This document shows, one piece after another, positions 1 through 10,600 of a stretch of 64,000 nt of DNA. Under the pieces are notes generated by a model. It was not told the DNA's origin, ran no database searches, and saw nothing but the letters and a program-made list of their open reading frames with translations. Every line of letters starts with the position of its first letter. Position 1 is the first letter of the stretch. Made by a program: the position numbers and the translations under genes. This stretch comes from Bacteroidaceae bacterium (GTDB lineage: Bacteria; Bacteroidota; Bacteroidia; Bacteroidales; Bacteroidaceae): NCBI GenBank assembly GCA_024401215.1, contig JAKSLL010000006.1:1-64000 (forward strand), read 5' to 3'.

Positions 1-304
1 TATAATGAAATGGGTGGTGTGTGAAAAAAGATGAAAAACACTATGTTTTTTTAGATTTTATTTAAACTTTCCCCCTTTTGAAGTGTCTATACTTTTTGAA
101 AGGGTAAATTGTGCCCTTTAAGTTACCAATAGCTAAAATGATTTGTCAATAAAGTAAGAGTTAGGAGAGAGAAGTATAAGGAAGGAATGTGTTTCCTCGT
201 TATGGCGTGATGTCGTTGCGGCTTTGCTGTTCAACTGGCGTGCTGCTTAAAGTGTCAATTTATACATCTGTTCTCTTGATGATTACTACTAAAATCTAAC
301 CAAA
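1..304. other. Upstream region of the GH3 operon, no gene seen
   Basis: AT-rich non-coding sequence before the first glycoside hydrolase. I see no open frame with protein character and no clear TTTG/TAnnTTTG promoter pair. A promoter for the GH operon is expected here but cannot be pinned down by eye. Confidence 0.5.
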
Positions 305-2902
305 GTGAAAAAGATATTTATTCTATGCTCGTTTGTGGCTGCCGTGATGGGTGCTTCGGCTCAGAATCTGCCATATCAGGACACAAACTTAAATTCGCAT
401 GAGAGAGCGCTTGATTTGTGTTCTCGTCTCACATTGGAAGAGAAGGCATCGCTGATGCTCGACGACTCTCCTGCCATTCCCCGACTTGGTATTAAAAGAT
501 TTAACTGGTGGAGCGAAGCGCTTCACGGATTCGCCAACAACGGTACTGTGACCAACTTCCCAGAACCAATAGGCATGGCTGCGTCGTTCAATGAAAATAT
601 GATATATAAAGTGTTTGACGCAACAAGCACAGAGGCTCGCGCTAAGTGGAACGAACTCATGGCTTCGGGCAAAGATGTGACACGCTTCCATGCTCTGTCG
701 GTATGGACACCGAATGTCAACATCTTCCGTGACCCACGCTGGGGACGCGGTCAGGAGACATACGGAGAGGACCCATATCTGACAGGTGTGCTCGGCAGCG
801 CCGTAGTGCGTGGATTGCAGGGTCCTGAAGACGCTAAATACCGAAAGCTGTGGGCTTGTGCCAAGCATTATGCTGTGCATAGCGGACCAGAATGGAGCCG
901 TCACACAGCTGATGTGAACAACATCTCTGCCCGCGATCTCTGGGAGACATACCTTCCTGCTTTCAAGACACTTGTGCAGGATGCGAACGTGAGAGAGGTG
1001 ATGTGCGCCTATCAGCGTTATGACAACGAACCTTGCTGCTCAAACGGTCGTCTGCTGCAGGACATCCTCCGCGACGAGTGGGGATTCAAATACCTCGTTG
1101 TCTCTGACTGCGCAGCTGTGACCGACATCCATGCCACACATAAGGTGGCGAGCGATGCGACACATTCTGCTGCCCGTGCAGCCCTTGCAGGCACCGATGT
1201 GGAGTGCGGTTACGACTACGCCTACAAGAGCATCCCAGATGCCGTGAAGCGTGGATTGATAAGCGAGGCTGAGGTTGACAAGCATGTGGTGCGTCTGCTC
1301 GAAGGACGTTTTGACCTTGGAGAGATGGATGACCCTTCACAAGTGGAGTGGAACAAGATTCCTGTGTCTGTGCTTGAGTGCAAGGAGCATCTGCAGATTG
1401 CCCTCGACATGGCTCGCCAGTCGATGACTCTCCTCCTTAATAAGAATAATGTGCTGCCTCTCGCTAAGGGTGAGAAGATAGCTGTTATCGGTCCTAACGC
1501 CAACAACAAGCCGATGATGTGGGGTAACTACAACGGTACGCCAACAACGACTGTCACAATCCTTGACGGCATACGCTCGTTCAACAAAGGCGTGATGTAT
1601 GAGGAGGGATGCGACCTCACAGACGACCGCATCGTGACCGACCTCTTCAGCCAATGCAGCTTTGAGGGCAAGAAAGGTTTCAAAGGCACATTCTGGAACA
1701 ACCTCAAGAGAGAGGGCAAGCCTGTGACTACTGAATACTATACAAGGCCATTCGCAAAGACTACAGCGGGCAATTACCAGTTCGCCCCAGGCGTGAATCT
1801 CACCAACTTCAGCGCAACTTACGAGACGGTGTTCAAGCCAGCAAAGTCGGGTGAGGTGGTCATCAATGTTGAGTCTGTGAGCAACTTCGATGTTGTTGTG
1901 AACGGCGAAGTGAAGGTGAAGCATTCAACATGGCGCACAACTCCTACACGCACACCTATACAGGTTGAAGCTGGCAAGGAGTATAAGATAGAGATACATT
2001 TCGCCCATATTCCGACATACGGCGCAAGCATGAAGGTGAACATCGGCACAGAGTCGGTGATAAACTACGATGACATCATCAAGCGTCTTGCTGGCATAGA
2101 CAAGGTGGTCTTCGTGGGCGGCATAGCTCCAAGTCTTGAGGGCGAAGAGATGCCAATAGCAATCGACGGATTTAAGGGTGGCGACCGCACAAACATCGAA
2201 CTTCCTGCTGTTCAGCGCAATTTCTTGAAAGCTCTGAAAACTGCTGGCAAGAAGGTGATATTCGTGAACTGCTCAGGTTCTGCCATCGGATTGCAGCCAG
2301 AGACAGAGTCATGCGAGGCAATCCTTCAGGCTTGGTATCCAGGTCAGCAGGGTGGCAAGGCTGTGGCAGAGGTGCTGTATGGCAAGTATAACCCAAGCGG
2401 CAAGCTTCCTGTGACATTCTACAGCTCATCAGAGCAGCTTGGCGACTTTGAGGATTACAATATGGAAGGACGCACTTATCGCTACATCCGTGACTTCAAG
2501 CCTCTCTTCCCATTTGGCTACGGACTTTCATACACTACTTTTGAAATTGGCAACGCAAAGCTCTCATCCTCAACACTCAAGGTGCGCAGCAAGAACGGCA
2601 TAACTCTTGATGTGCCTGTGACAAATACAGGCAAGATGGACGGTACGGAGATTGTGCAGGTGTATGTGCGCAACCCTCAAGATCCTAATGGCCCTGTAAA
2701 GCAGCTCAGAGGCTACAAGCGTGTGGACGTGAAGGCGGGCGAGACAGTAACAGCAAGCGTAAAGCTTGATGTGAAGTCGTTCGAGTGGTTTGATGAGCAG
2801 ACCAACACAATCTACACCAAGGAGGGCGACTATGAGCTCCTCTACGGCAACTCTTCATCAGCAGAATCTCTCAAATCTATAAAGGTATTAATTAAAGATT
2901 AA
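305..2902 (+). CDS. Glycoside hydrolase family 3 beta-xylosidase/beta-glucosidase with PA14 domain
   Basis: Secreted or periplasmic exo-acting glycosidase. Residues 1-19 form a Sec signal peptide ending ASA|Q. The N-terminal GH3 barrel (about 25-330) holds the catalytic nucleophile Asp in VVSDCAAVTD near residue 268; Cys follows the Asp where many GH3 enzymes have Trp. The second GH3 domain is split by a PA14 module (about 455-585) beginning GFKGTFWNN, a layout known in GH3 enzymes acting on plant oligosaccharides. A fibronectin-III-like domain closes the protein (about 745-860). It starts on GTG at 305; no in-frame ATG lies before the signal peptide. It is the first gene of a tight operon with two GH43 genes (3 and 9 bp gaps), which favours xylan/arabinoxylan side-product hydrolysis. 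Family is certain; xylosidase versus glucosidase specificity is inferred. Confidence 0.93.
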   Translation: MKKIFILCSFVAAVMGASAQNLPYQDTNLNSHERALDLCSRLTLEEKASLMLDDSPAIPRLGIKRFNWWSEALHGFANNGTVTNFPEPIGMAASFNENMIYKVFDATSTEARAKWNELMASGKDVTRFHALSVWTPNVNIFRDPRWGRGQETYGEDPYLTGVLGSAVVRGLQGPEDAKYRKLWACAKHYAVHSGPEWSRHTADVNNISARDLWETYLPAFKTLVQDANVREVMCAYQRYDNEPCCSNGRLLQDILRDEWGFKYLVVSDCAAVTDIHATHKVASDATHSAARAALAGTDVECGYDYAYKSIPDAVKRGLISEAEVDKHVVRLLEGRFDLGEMDDPSQVEWNKIPVSVLECKEHLQIALDMARQSMTLLLNKNNVLPLAKGEKIAVIGPNANNKPMMWGNYNGTPTTTVTILDGIRSFNKGVMYEEGCDLTDDRIVTDLFSQCSFEGKKGFKGTFWNNLKREGKPVTTEYYTRPFAKTTAGNYQFAPGVNLTNFSATYETVFKPAKSGEVVINVESVSNFDVVVNGEVKVKHSTWRTTPTRTPIQVEAGKEYKIEIHFAHIPTYGASMKVNIGTESVINYDDIIKRLAGIDKVVFVGGIAPSLEGEEMPIAIDGFKGGDRTNIELPAVQRNFLKALKTAGKKVIFVNCSGSAIGLQPETESCEAILQAWYPGQQGGKAVAEVLYGKYNPSGKLPVTFYSSSEQLGDFEDYNMEGRTYRYIRDFKPLFPFGYGLSYTTFEIGNAKLSSSTLKVRSKNGITLDVPVTNTGKMDGTEIVQVYVRNPQDPNGPVKQLRGYKRVDVKAGETVTASVKLDVKSFEWFDEQTNTIYTKEGDYELLYGNSSSAESLKSIKVLIKD

Positions 2903-2905
2903 CCT

Positions 2906-4900
2906 ATGAATATCATTAAGAATCTATTTACTTTTGCGTCTGCGTTTGCGGCGATGACAACGGTGAATGCACAAAACCCAATCATCCACAATCAGTTCAC
3001 AGCAGACCCAACAGCGCGTGTCTTCAATGGACGCTTGTATCTTTTCCCTTCTCATGACATTATCAGTCCTGTCGAACCAGAGAGGAAGTGGTTCTGTATG
3101 GCGGATTATCACATGTTCTCATCCAACGACCTCGTTGAGTGGACAGACAATGGCATGATTCTCTCACAGGAGCAGGTGCCATGGGGCAACCCTGCCGCAT
3201 TCTCAATGTGGGCGCCAGACTGTGTGTTCGTGCCAAACAAGGACAATCTGCGCAACGGCAAGTATTATTTCTACTTCCCTGATGCACCAAAGGAAGGACG
3301 CGGATTCGGTGTCGGAGTGGCTGTGGCTGACAACCTTTTCCAGCCTAAATTTGTGCCACAGGAGTCAAACATCAAGGGCATCTCTGGTATTGACCCATGT
3401 GTGCTTCAGGCAAGCGACGGCAACAGCTACATCTTCTGGGGTGGAGGTGGCTTGCGCGTGGCAAAGCTCAAGGAAAACATGATCGAGCTTGCTGACGACA
3501 ATCCAGTAGAGACAATGAAGATGGGCGACCGTGAGATAAAGTCTATTGGCGTGTCATGCGACAAGACACTTCCTAAGGGATTCAAGGAAGGCCCATTCGC
3601 CTTTGAACGCAACGGCAAGTTCTATCTGACTTACCCTTGGGTGAGAAAAGAGAAGGGCGATCCAGACGGAAAGGGAGGTACGATAGACAACCCAACAGAG
3701 TGTCTGGCATACGCCATGTCTGACAACCCTATGGGACCTTACGAATACAAGGGAATAATCATGGCTGAGCATGAGAATGGATGCTGGACAAACCACCACA
3801 GCATTGTCGAGTTCAAAGGCCAGTGGTATCTCTTCTATCACCATAACGACTACTCACCATCTTTCGACAAGAACCGCTCAACTTGTATCGATTATCTCTA
3901 CTTCAATGAGGATGGCACAATACAGGAGGTGAAGCCAACAAAGCGTGGCGTGGGAATCAGCGACACACGCAAGCCTGTGCAGGTTGACCGCTACAGCGAC
4001 ATCGGCGGCGGCGCAACAATAGAATATCACGACACTCTCAACTACTTCCTCGGATGGAAGACTGTCCTCCCAAAGAAGGGATGGGTGAAGTATGACAGAG
4101 TAGATACTAAGAGCTCAAGCGCGCAGAATGTGTGTGTCAAGGTGAAGACTACAGCTGCAGGCAAGCTCACACTCTCTCTCGGCTCATACACAGCAGATGT
4201 TGCTGTGCCAAACACTAAGGGCGAATGGCAGGAGGTGGATGTGACAGTAAGCACAATGCCTTCAGGTGTCAACGACCTCAAACTCACTAACTCAGGCGCT
4301 TCTGAAGTGGAGGTTGACTGGATTACTCTCACAGAGTCTCCAAGAGAGAAATACTTCAACAAGGCTGACGTGAACACAAAATATTCACCAGACGAGGAAG
4401 GCTTCATTCGCAGCTGGTGGCTCCGCGAACCGCTCGACAAGCCAAACCGCAGCAATACGGTGTTTGTGGACAGCTACCTCCGCGAGAATCTCACAGCTCC
4501 AGCTATGACTCCTGTAGGTGCTGATTGGCATGCTTTGGAGAGTAACCGCTTCAATGTGAAACTTTTCCGCTTTGCCTCTGGTATGGAGAAGCAGGTGTAT
4601 GGAGTAATCTTCCATGCCATAACTGTCATCGAATGTGCTGAAGACATCAATGACGTGCGTCTTGCTGTAGGCAGCAACTCTGCTTCAAGATGGTGGCTCA
4701 ACGACGACGAGGTGCTGATGCTTTCTGGCGACCGCCGTATGGTGAGGGATGACGCTGTGTCAGCGCGCATCAACCTGAAGAAGGGACGCAACGTGCTGCG
4801 TGGCGCTGTTATCAACGGACCTGGCATGAGTGACTTCTGTGTTCGTTTCATCGATGAGAAGGGCGAGCCAGTAAAGAATTGTAAAATCACATTAAAGTAG
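2906..4900 (+). CDS. Glycoside hydrolase family 43 enzyme with CBM6-like domain
   Basis: Probable alpha-L-arabinofuranosidase or beta-xylosidase acting on arabinoxylan. A signal peptide (1-22, ending VNA|Q) is followed by a five-bladed GH43 propeller. The three expected acids are visible: Asp34 in FTADPT, Asp near 165 in GIDPCV and Glu near 229 in KEGPFAF. Residues about 395-475 look like a CBM6-type beta-sandwich (ends EVDWITL). The last ~180 residues form a separate, unassigned all-beta region containing ASRWWLNDDEV. It begins 3 bp after the GH3 stop and runs into the next GH43 gene with a 9-bp gap, so the three are almost surely co-transcribed. Confidence 0.9.
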   Translation: MNIIKNLFTFASAFAAMTTVNAQNPIIHNQFTADPTARVFNGRLYLFPSHDIISPVEPERKWFCMADYHMFSSNDLVEWTDNGMILSQEQVPWGNPAAFSMWAPDCVFVPNKDNLRNGKYYFYFPDAPKEGRGFGVGVAVADNLFQPKFVPQESNIKGISGIDPCVLQASDGNSYIFWGGGGLRVAKLKENMIELADDNPVETMKMGDREIKSIGVSCDKTLPKGFKEGPFAFERNGKFYLTYPWVRKEKGDPDGKGGTIDNPTECLAYAMSDNPMGPYEYKGIIMAEHENGCWTNHHSIVEFKGQWYLFYHHNDYSPSFDKNRSTCIDYLYFNEDGTIQEVKPTKRGVGISDTRKPVQVDRYSDIGGGATIEYHDTLNYFLGWKTVLPKKGWVKYDRVDTKSSSAQNVCVKVKTTAAGKLTLSLGSYTADVAVPNTKGEWQEVDVTVSTMPSGVNDLKLTNSGASEVEVDWITLTESPREKYFNKADVNTKYSPDEEGFIRSWWLREPLDKPNRSNTVFVDSYLRENLTAPAMTPVGADWHALESNRFNVKLFRFASGMEKQVYGVIFHAITVIECAEDINDVRLAVGSNSASRWWLNDDEVLMLSGDRRMVRDDAVSARINLKKGRNVLRGAVINGPGMSDFCVRFIDEKGEPVKNCKITLK

Positions 4901-4909
4901 TAGAGAGAC

Positions 4910-6367
4910 ATGAAACGAATATATTTATCAGCATTACTAATATCACTTTTTGCAACAAACATCAAGGCGCAGATTGGTCAGCCTTGGATTCACGACCCAT
5001 CAACAATTGCTGAGTGTGATGGCAAGTATTACACCTTCGGCACTGGTGGCGGCGGTCTTATCTCTGACGATGGATGGTCTTGGCATTCAGGTGCTGAGCG
5101 TCCAGGCGGCGGCGCTGCTCCTGATGTTATAAAGATGGGCGACCGTTACCTTATGATTTATGGCGCTACAGGTGGAGGTCTTGGTGGCGGACATAACGGA
5201 CGCATCCTCACGATGTGGAACAAGACGCTTGACCCAAAATCACCAGACTTCAAATACACAGAGGCTGTGGAGGTTGCTTCTTCTGACGGATTGGAAGATA
5301 ACGACGCTATCGACCCAGGTGTATTGCTCGACCCTACAACAGGACGCATGTGGCTTTCATACGGAACATATTTCGGCAACATCCGCATCGTAGAGCTCGA
5401 CCCAAAGACTGGTTACCGCGTGAAGGGCAACAAGGCTAAGGACATCGCCATCGACTGTGAGGCAACCGACCTCATCTATCGCAACGGATGGTACTATCTC
5501 CTTGGTACTCATGGCACTTGCTGCGATGGCGTGAACTCCACTTACAACATTGTTGTGGGACGAAGCAAGAGCCCTACAGGTCCATACATCGACAATGTGG
5601 GACGCGACATGTTAGCTGGTGGCGGCAAGATGGTGGTATGCGCTGGCGACAGAAAGACTGGTGCTGGACACTTTGGCCGCACGGTGATAGATGAAGGCGT
5701 TGAGATTACCTCTTTCCACTGGGAGGCTGATTACGACCAGTCGGGCAGAAGTGTGCTTGCTATCCGTCCTCTCCTTTGGAAGAATGACTGGCCTTATGCT
5801 GGCGAGGCTTTCCGTGAGGGCACTTACGCCATCTGTTCGGAGCGTCGCGGATATTCGCTTGAGCTTGCTGTGGATTTCACTCGTCAGCAGCATCAGCGTC
5901 AGGGTCATTGGAATGTTGACCCTAACGAGAAGGTGACAAAGGTTCCTGTACAGACTCTCGACGAGGTTAAGGGTTCATGGGCGCCAGGCAATATCGACAT
6001 CCGCATTGGCGATTACATGTTCCGCCCTCATCAGAGATGGACAATCACAGCTGTGCCAGAGGCAGGAGGTTATCTCTCAAACCCATACTTCAAAATCTCT
6101 ATTGCTGGCACAAACAGAGTGCTTGCTGCAACATCAAAGATGGAGGTTACTTCATTGCCTGAGTTCACAGGTGGCGATGAGCAGCTTTGGCGCATTGAGC
6201 AGCTTGTGGATGGCACTTTCCGCATCATGCCAAAGGCTATCCCAGGCAAGAAGGGCGTAAATAAAGAGTATGTGCTTTATTCTATTGCCGACAGCACTCC
6301 AACGCTTGCAAAGTATGACTTCAACAGCGACAATTCAAAGTGGAACTTCCGCGAATACGAGAAGTAA
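4910..6367 (+). CDS. Glycoside hydrolase family 43, arabinanase-like
   Basis: Secreted GH43 enzyme, resembling endo-1,5-alpha-L-arabinanases. Signal peptide 1-21 (ends IKA|Q). The mature protein opens with WIHDPSTI (catalytic Asp), then has DAIDPGVL (second Asp) and DCEATDL (catalytic Glu). The loop GGGAAPDV after the first strand and GGGLGGG are glycine-rich. After the propeller (to about 330) comes a ~150-residue C-terminal beta domain typical of longer arabinanases. Last gene of the operon; a strong hairpin terminator lies about 70 bp downstream. Family placement is secure, substrate is inferred from the motif order. Confidence 0.88.
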   Translation: MKRIYLSALLISLFATNIKAQIGQPWIHDPSTIAECDGKYYTFGTGGGGLISDDGWSWHSGAERPGGGAAPDVIKMGDRYLMIYGATGGGLGGGHNGRILTMWNKTLDPKSPDFKYTEAVEVASSDGLEDNDAIDPGVLLDPTTGRMWLSYGTYFGNIRIVELDPKTGYRVKGNKAKDIAIDCEATDLIYRNGWYYLLGTHGTCCDGVNSTYNIVVGRSKSPTGPYIDNVGRDMLAGGGKMVVCAGDRKTGAGHFGRTVIDEGVEITSFHWEADYDQSGRSVLAIRPLLWKNDWPYAGEAFREGTYAICSERRGYSLELAVDFTRQQHQRQGHWNVDPNEKVTKVPVQTLDEVKGSWAPGNIDIRIGDYMFRPHQRWTITAVPEAGGYLSNPYFKISIAGTNRVLAATSKMEVTSLPEFTGGDEQLWRIEQLVDGTFRIMPKAIPGKKGVNKEYVLYSIADSTPTLAKYDFNSDNSKWNFREYEK

Positions 6368-6440
6368 GACGACGATTTTTCCGTGTCACTCTGTCTTCCT
6401 GCGTCTGCATGAGTAGCTTCAGATAGGATGGTGTGGTGCA

Positions 6441-6490
6441 ATAACACAACGAGGCGAACCAAGTTATCTTGGCTCGCCTCGTTGTGTTAT
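6441..6490 (+). terminator. Terminator hairpin after the GH operon
   Basis: A near-perfect inverted repeat: a 17-bp outer arm (ATAACACAACGAGGCGA and its complement), one mismatch, then a CCAAG/CTTGG inner stem with a TTAT loop. The sequence after it is GAGTTTTGC, so the U-tract is weak. The stem is strong enough to act in either direction and separates the GH operon from the RHS locus. Confidence 0.75.
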
Positions 6491-6579
6491 CGAGTTTTGC
6501 TTGTGGAAGCCTTAGGTGGTTATCTGAGTAGTTGCGAAGTGATAATTCATGTTGATTTTTAAATAAAGTCTTGATTAAT

Positions 6580-6610
6580 TTTGTAAAATAGACAAAGTGG
6601 TTTAATTTTG
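6580..6610 (+). promoter_or_regulatory. Bacteroidetes-type promoter for the RHS locus
   Basis: TTTG (6580-6583), a 19-bp spacer and TAATTTTG (6603-6610) match the known Bacteroidetes -33/-7 consensus. Transcription would begin near 6616, about 20 bases before the ATG at 6637. Confidence 0.8.
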
Positions 6611-6636
6611 CATATCATTACCAATTATCATTAAAA

Positions 6637-7692
6637 ATGAAAAGAATTTTATTACTTATCGCCTATTCTGTATTTGTCTCGTTTTCAATTGGACAAACAA
6701 TAGACTTTCAAACCAATGCCCCTCGCTGCGGGGATGTAATTAAAAGACAGCAGGTAGAGTATTTCAGTTCAACAAAAGATGGCAAAGATGTTCTATGGGA
6801 TTTTAGTGAACTGAACGTTCTTGACAGAAAAGAGGACATCGAGTATTTCCTTGGTAAAGACTCTGTTTTGAGAAGTGCAGATTCTGAAAGGATGTGCTTC
6901 TACAATCTCTCTGAAGACAGTCTCATACTCACAGGCTATGACTCTCCTCTTGAGAGAATGGCATATACGCAGCCCATACATCTCATGGCATATCCATTCT
7001 CATACGGATACACAATGTCAAATGATTATGACGGGACTGGCAGTTACTGCCAGAGACAAGTTATAAAACAAAAAGGCACGCACTTTATAGAGGCAGATGC
7101 GGAAGGATCCATAATTAATGCAAACGGTGACACATTGCAGAATGTCATACAGATTCATTCCATCCGTACTGGCTCTCTCTGTTATTATTCCCCATCTGAC
7201 AGCCTATTCGAAGACTCTTCACATATCAAACAGGTGATTCAGGATGTTTATCAGTGGTATGCGAAAGGATACAGGTATCCGCTTTATGAAACCACATCAA
7301 CAGCATATTATGATAATATGACAATGGTATCCAATATATTGTCTGCGAATATGTGCTCAATTGAAGAGCAAGATAAGATAGAGGATGAAGTAAATGAAGA
7401 AGTACGCAAAGAGATTGAACTGGAGAAAAAAGCAGACACCGATATTATTCATTATGAGATGGTGAGAGATGGAAATACCATAATTATCAACTATTCACTT
7501 GATGCTGACGCCAGTATAAATGCCCTTATATGCAGCAGTAGAGGCGTATTATATTACAGAGCAAATAGAAAAAATGGTGCTGGAGAAAACTACAGCATGT
7601 CCTTCAATATTGCGTCTCTTCCGCGAGGGGAGTACGTGCTTTATATAAATGTGAACGGAAAAGTTTATAATGAAAAGATTAAAAAGAATTAA
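6637..7692 (+). CDS. Secreted hypothetical protein heading the RHS locus
   Basis: Not recognised as a named family. It has a Sec signal peptide (MKRILLLIAYSVFVSFSIG), a mixed alpha/beta body and a charged helical stretch (about residues 245-270, EDEVNEEVRKEIELEKK). The C-terminus (SLPRGEYVLYINVNGKVYNEKI) resembles the type A C-terminal sorting signals used by the type IX secretion system in Bacteroidetes; that is an inference from pattern, since T9SS genes are not in this window. It lies only 4 bp upstream of the first RHS gene and has its own promoter, so it is probably the first gene of the toxin operon and may help export or surface attachment of the RHS proteins. Confidence 0.8.
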   Translation: MKRILLLIAYSVFVSFSIGQTIDFQTNAPRCGDVIKRQQVEYFSSTKDGKDVLWDFSELNVLDRKEDIEYFLGKDSVLRSADSERMCFYNLSEDSLILTGYDSPLERMAYTQPIHLMAYPFSYGYTMSNDYDGTGSYCQRQVIKQKGTHFIEADAEGSIINANGDTLQNVIQIHSIRTGSLCYYSPSDSLFEDSSHIKQVIQDVYQWYAKGYRYPLYETTSTAYYDNMTMVSNILSANMCSIEEQDKIEDEVNEEVRKEIELEKKADTDIIHYEMVRDGNTIIINYSLDADASINALICSSRGVLYYRANRKNGAGENYSMSFNIASLPRGEYVLYINVNGKVYNEKIKKN

Positions 7693-7696
7693 AGAT

Positions 7697-10600
7697 ATGA
7701 ATAAAATATTATTTATTATACCACTATTATACTATACGATATGCTGTTATTCTCAAGTTCAGATGATTAACCCATCTACTGTTCCCACTCCTAATCAGGG
7801 AAGTTTGGGTCAGGTATGCGATGTGCCTGTATCTGCTTACAGTGGGAAAGCTAATATTAACATTCCAATATATAATACTAGTCAACGTGGAGTGGATCTT
7901 AATATAGTGCTGTTCTATGATACATCAGGAATTCTAATTAATCAGCTACCAGGATGGGTTGGTCACAACTGGACACTTTCAGCCGGAGGTGCTATCACAA
8001 GGGTAATAAATGGAAGTCCTGATGAAATTAATTTTGAGGGAACAAACGCAGGTAGAGACCTTTTTATCTGGAGCAATCTTGATGATTGTGAAATAATGTC
8101 AAATGGTGTATTCAAAAACCGCTTTGATGCATTGAACAATACAAATTATTATAATCAATTATATAACGAGACATTAGATAAAGAGAAAAAGGAAGTTTCT
8201 TTGAAGGCTGAATACATGAATTATTTCAGATATACAAATAGACTTAAGAATGCAAGTACATCAACATCACTTCCTAATCCAAATAAATATGACTCATCTG
8301 CCGATATATTCTATTTCAATTTTATGGGCATCACTGGCAGTTTTTTCTATGGGAATGATGGGAATTGGAAAGTAAGAAGCGAATATAACATTGATGTTAT
8401 ATTTGACGTAGAGGACAGCACCAATTATATAGACTCTTACGAGAAATACTTTTTTAATAAAGAGAATATTAAAGAATTGACAATAGTTCAGCCCAAAACA
8501 ATAAAAGGTTTCACTATTGTAGATGAGAAAGGCAATCAATATATATTCGGAGGTGACAAATCGTACATAGAATACTCAATGTCCCTAGCCAGGAAAAATA
8601 GATCTAACACAACAGAGCCATGGAATGCTGTGTCATGGATGCTCAAAGAGGTGAGGGACAGATTTAACAATGAATTATACTTATTCAGTTATTCTAGGGG
8701 AAGCTATGTCACACAGATTCAAAATGCGTTTAACAAACTGAGTCGTACAACAAAAAGCAGCGATATTAAATTCCTATATGGAAATCATACATATCCAAGG
8801 ATGTGTAGCGGTACATTGAATTCACCTTTATATATAGACAGCATTAAAATCGCAGATGGCACCAAGATTGTTTTCAATCACACTAAAATATATGCGAAGG
8901 ATGCTTTCAATAATTTATATCCATGTGGTATAAATAAAGAGGATATGCTTAAAGGGGCATATCAAGAACTAATTAATGATCCAAATTTTGATTATATTGA
9001 CAAGCTGGCAGACCCTGTGTATAACAAAAGGGCTACTTTTATAATATGTAATGAAGAAATTGATATGGCGACAGATAAAATGAACATAGAAGCTCTTGTC
9101 AATATCCGTATAAATGGTGCAAACAACTCAGATGGTACAAAGTGTCAAAATGTGAATTTCATATATTCGTTTGAAAGTAGAATGCATCTAAAAGCAATCC
9201 AAATGGATGAAAATAAACATTATCTGTTTGATTACAATAGTTTTAAAAGTTTACCTAAAGACTATGCAACAAAGAAGATTGACAATTGGGGATATTACAA
9301 TGGAATTGACTACGACAAAGACACCAGCGACTTCTCTATTGTTGATATAAACAAACCAGAGTACATTAATAGAGTAAACAATAAAAAGCTTTCCCATGTA
9401 CCTAATATTGACTATGGCGTTTTGGGAATGCTGAATAAGATTACATACCCCACAGGGGGAAGTATTTGTATTGATTACGAACAAAACTCATGTAGTGGCT
9501 ACATTTCGTATGACAGAAAAAACTTCATTAAAACACAGGGCAATATACCAGCAGGTGGATTGAGAGTGAAGAAAATCAGCACTTTTTGCGATAATATGCT
9601 GGTTAAAAGCAAGACATATAAATATGAGGAGAATGATAGATCAAACCTTTCAAGTGGACAATTATCGGCTCTCCCTTATTCTATTTACAAGTGGTCATCC
9701 GAAGAAATCAATGAATCGAACAAAAAAATTGTTTATTATTACAAAATCGAAAATATGTGTTCTGTGGTTCCACTATCCAATTCTCTTATTCCCACTATAG
9801 GGTATTCGCGTGTAAAAGAAATTATGGAAGATGGGTCATGTAATGTGTACGAATACAGTAATTATTCTGATGAAAAAGATGAAGAATTCATTTATTCTAG
9901 ATTCGGGAAAAATGTAGCATCTCCATATGACAAATATTCCAGCAGGCAGTATATGTGCGGCAAGCTAATTAGGGAAATAACACTCGATAGCAAAAGCGAC
10001 ACATTCCAAATTGTACGATATGAGTATACTACGGATAAGGAATTTAATACAAAACAATATTCGATTTCTTCTTCATCATCGCTAAATCCTATTTTCGGTA
10101 AAGTAGGCAGTATATTCAAGTTGTACTATTTTAATCCAGGTGTAAAGGGAGTATTTACATCTACAAAATATGGAAACTCATGGATTACCAATGAGACAAC
10201 ATTTGAAAGAGACACAATAGGGCTTAATATAAAATACAAGGATAGCAACCTTCATAAAGTGTATCTTTACAAGAATTTAAGTGAAACCCAGAAATGCGGA
10301 CCCGATGAATACAAAACCGTATATTCTTATCCTTTCCAAAATGGTAGCTTAAACCTGTCTCTTGTAAATCAATTCTGTTTTCCTGTAATAGAATCTCGGA
10401 CGTATATAAACAGAAAACTGACAGGTGGAAATAAGGTTTTTTATAGAACATACAATGGTATTAGTGTTCCCAGTAAGATATGTGAATATTTTGATGATGC
10501 TTCAAAACAAACAGTTCTTGAAGAATATCTGTCGTACTATCCTGATTTCAGGATAAACGAGTATGCTGACAGAACAGGAATACGTCATAAGTTGTTCTGG

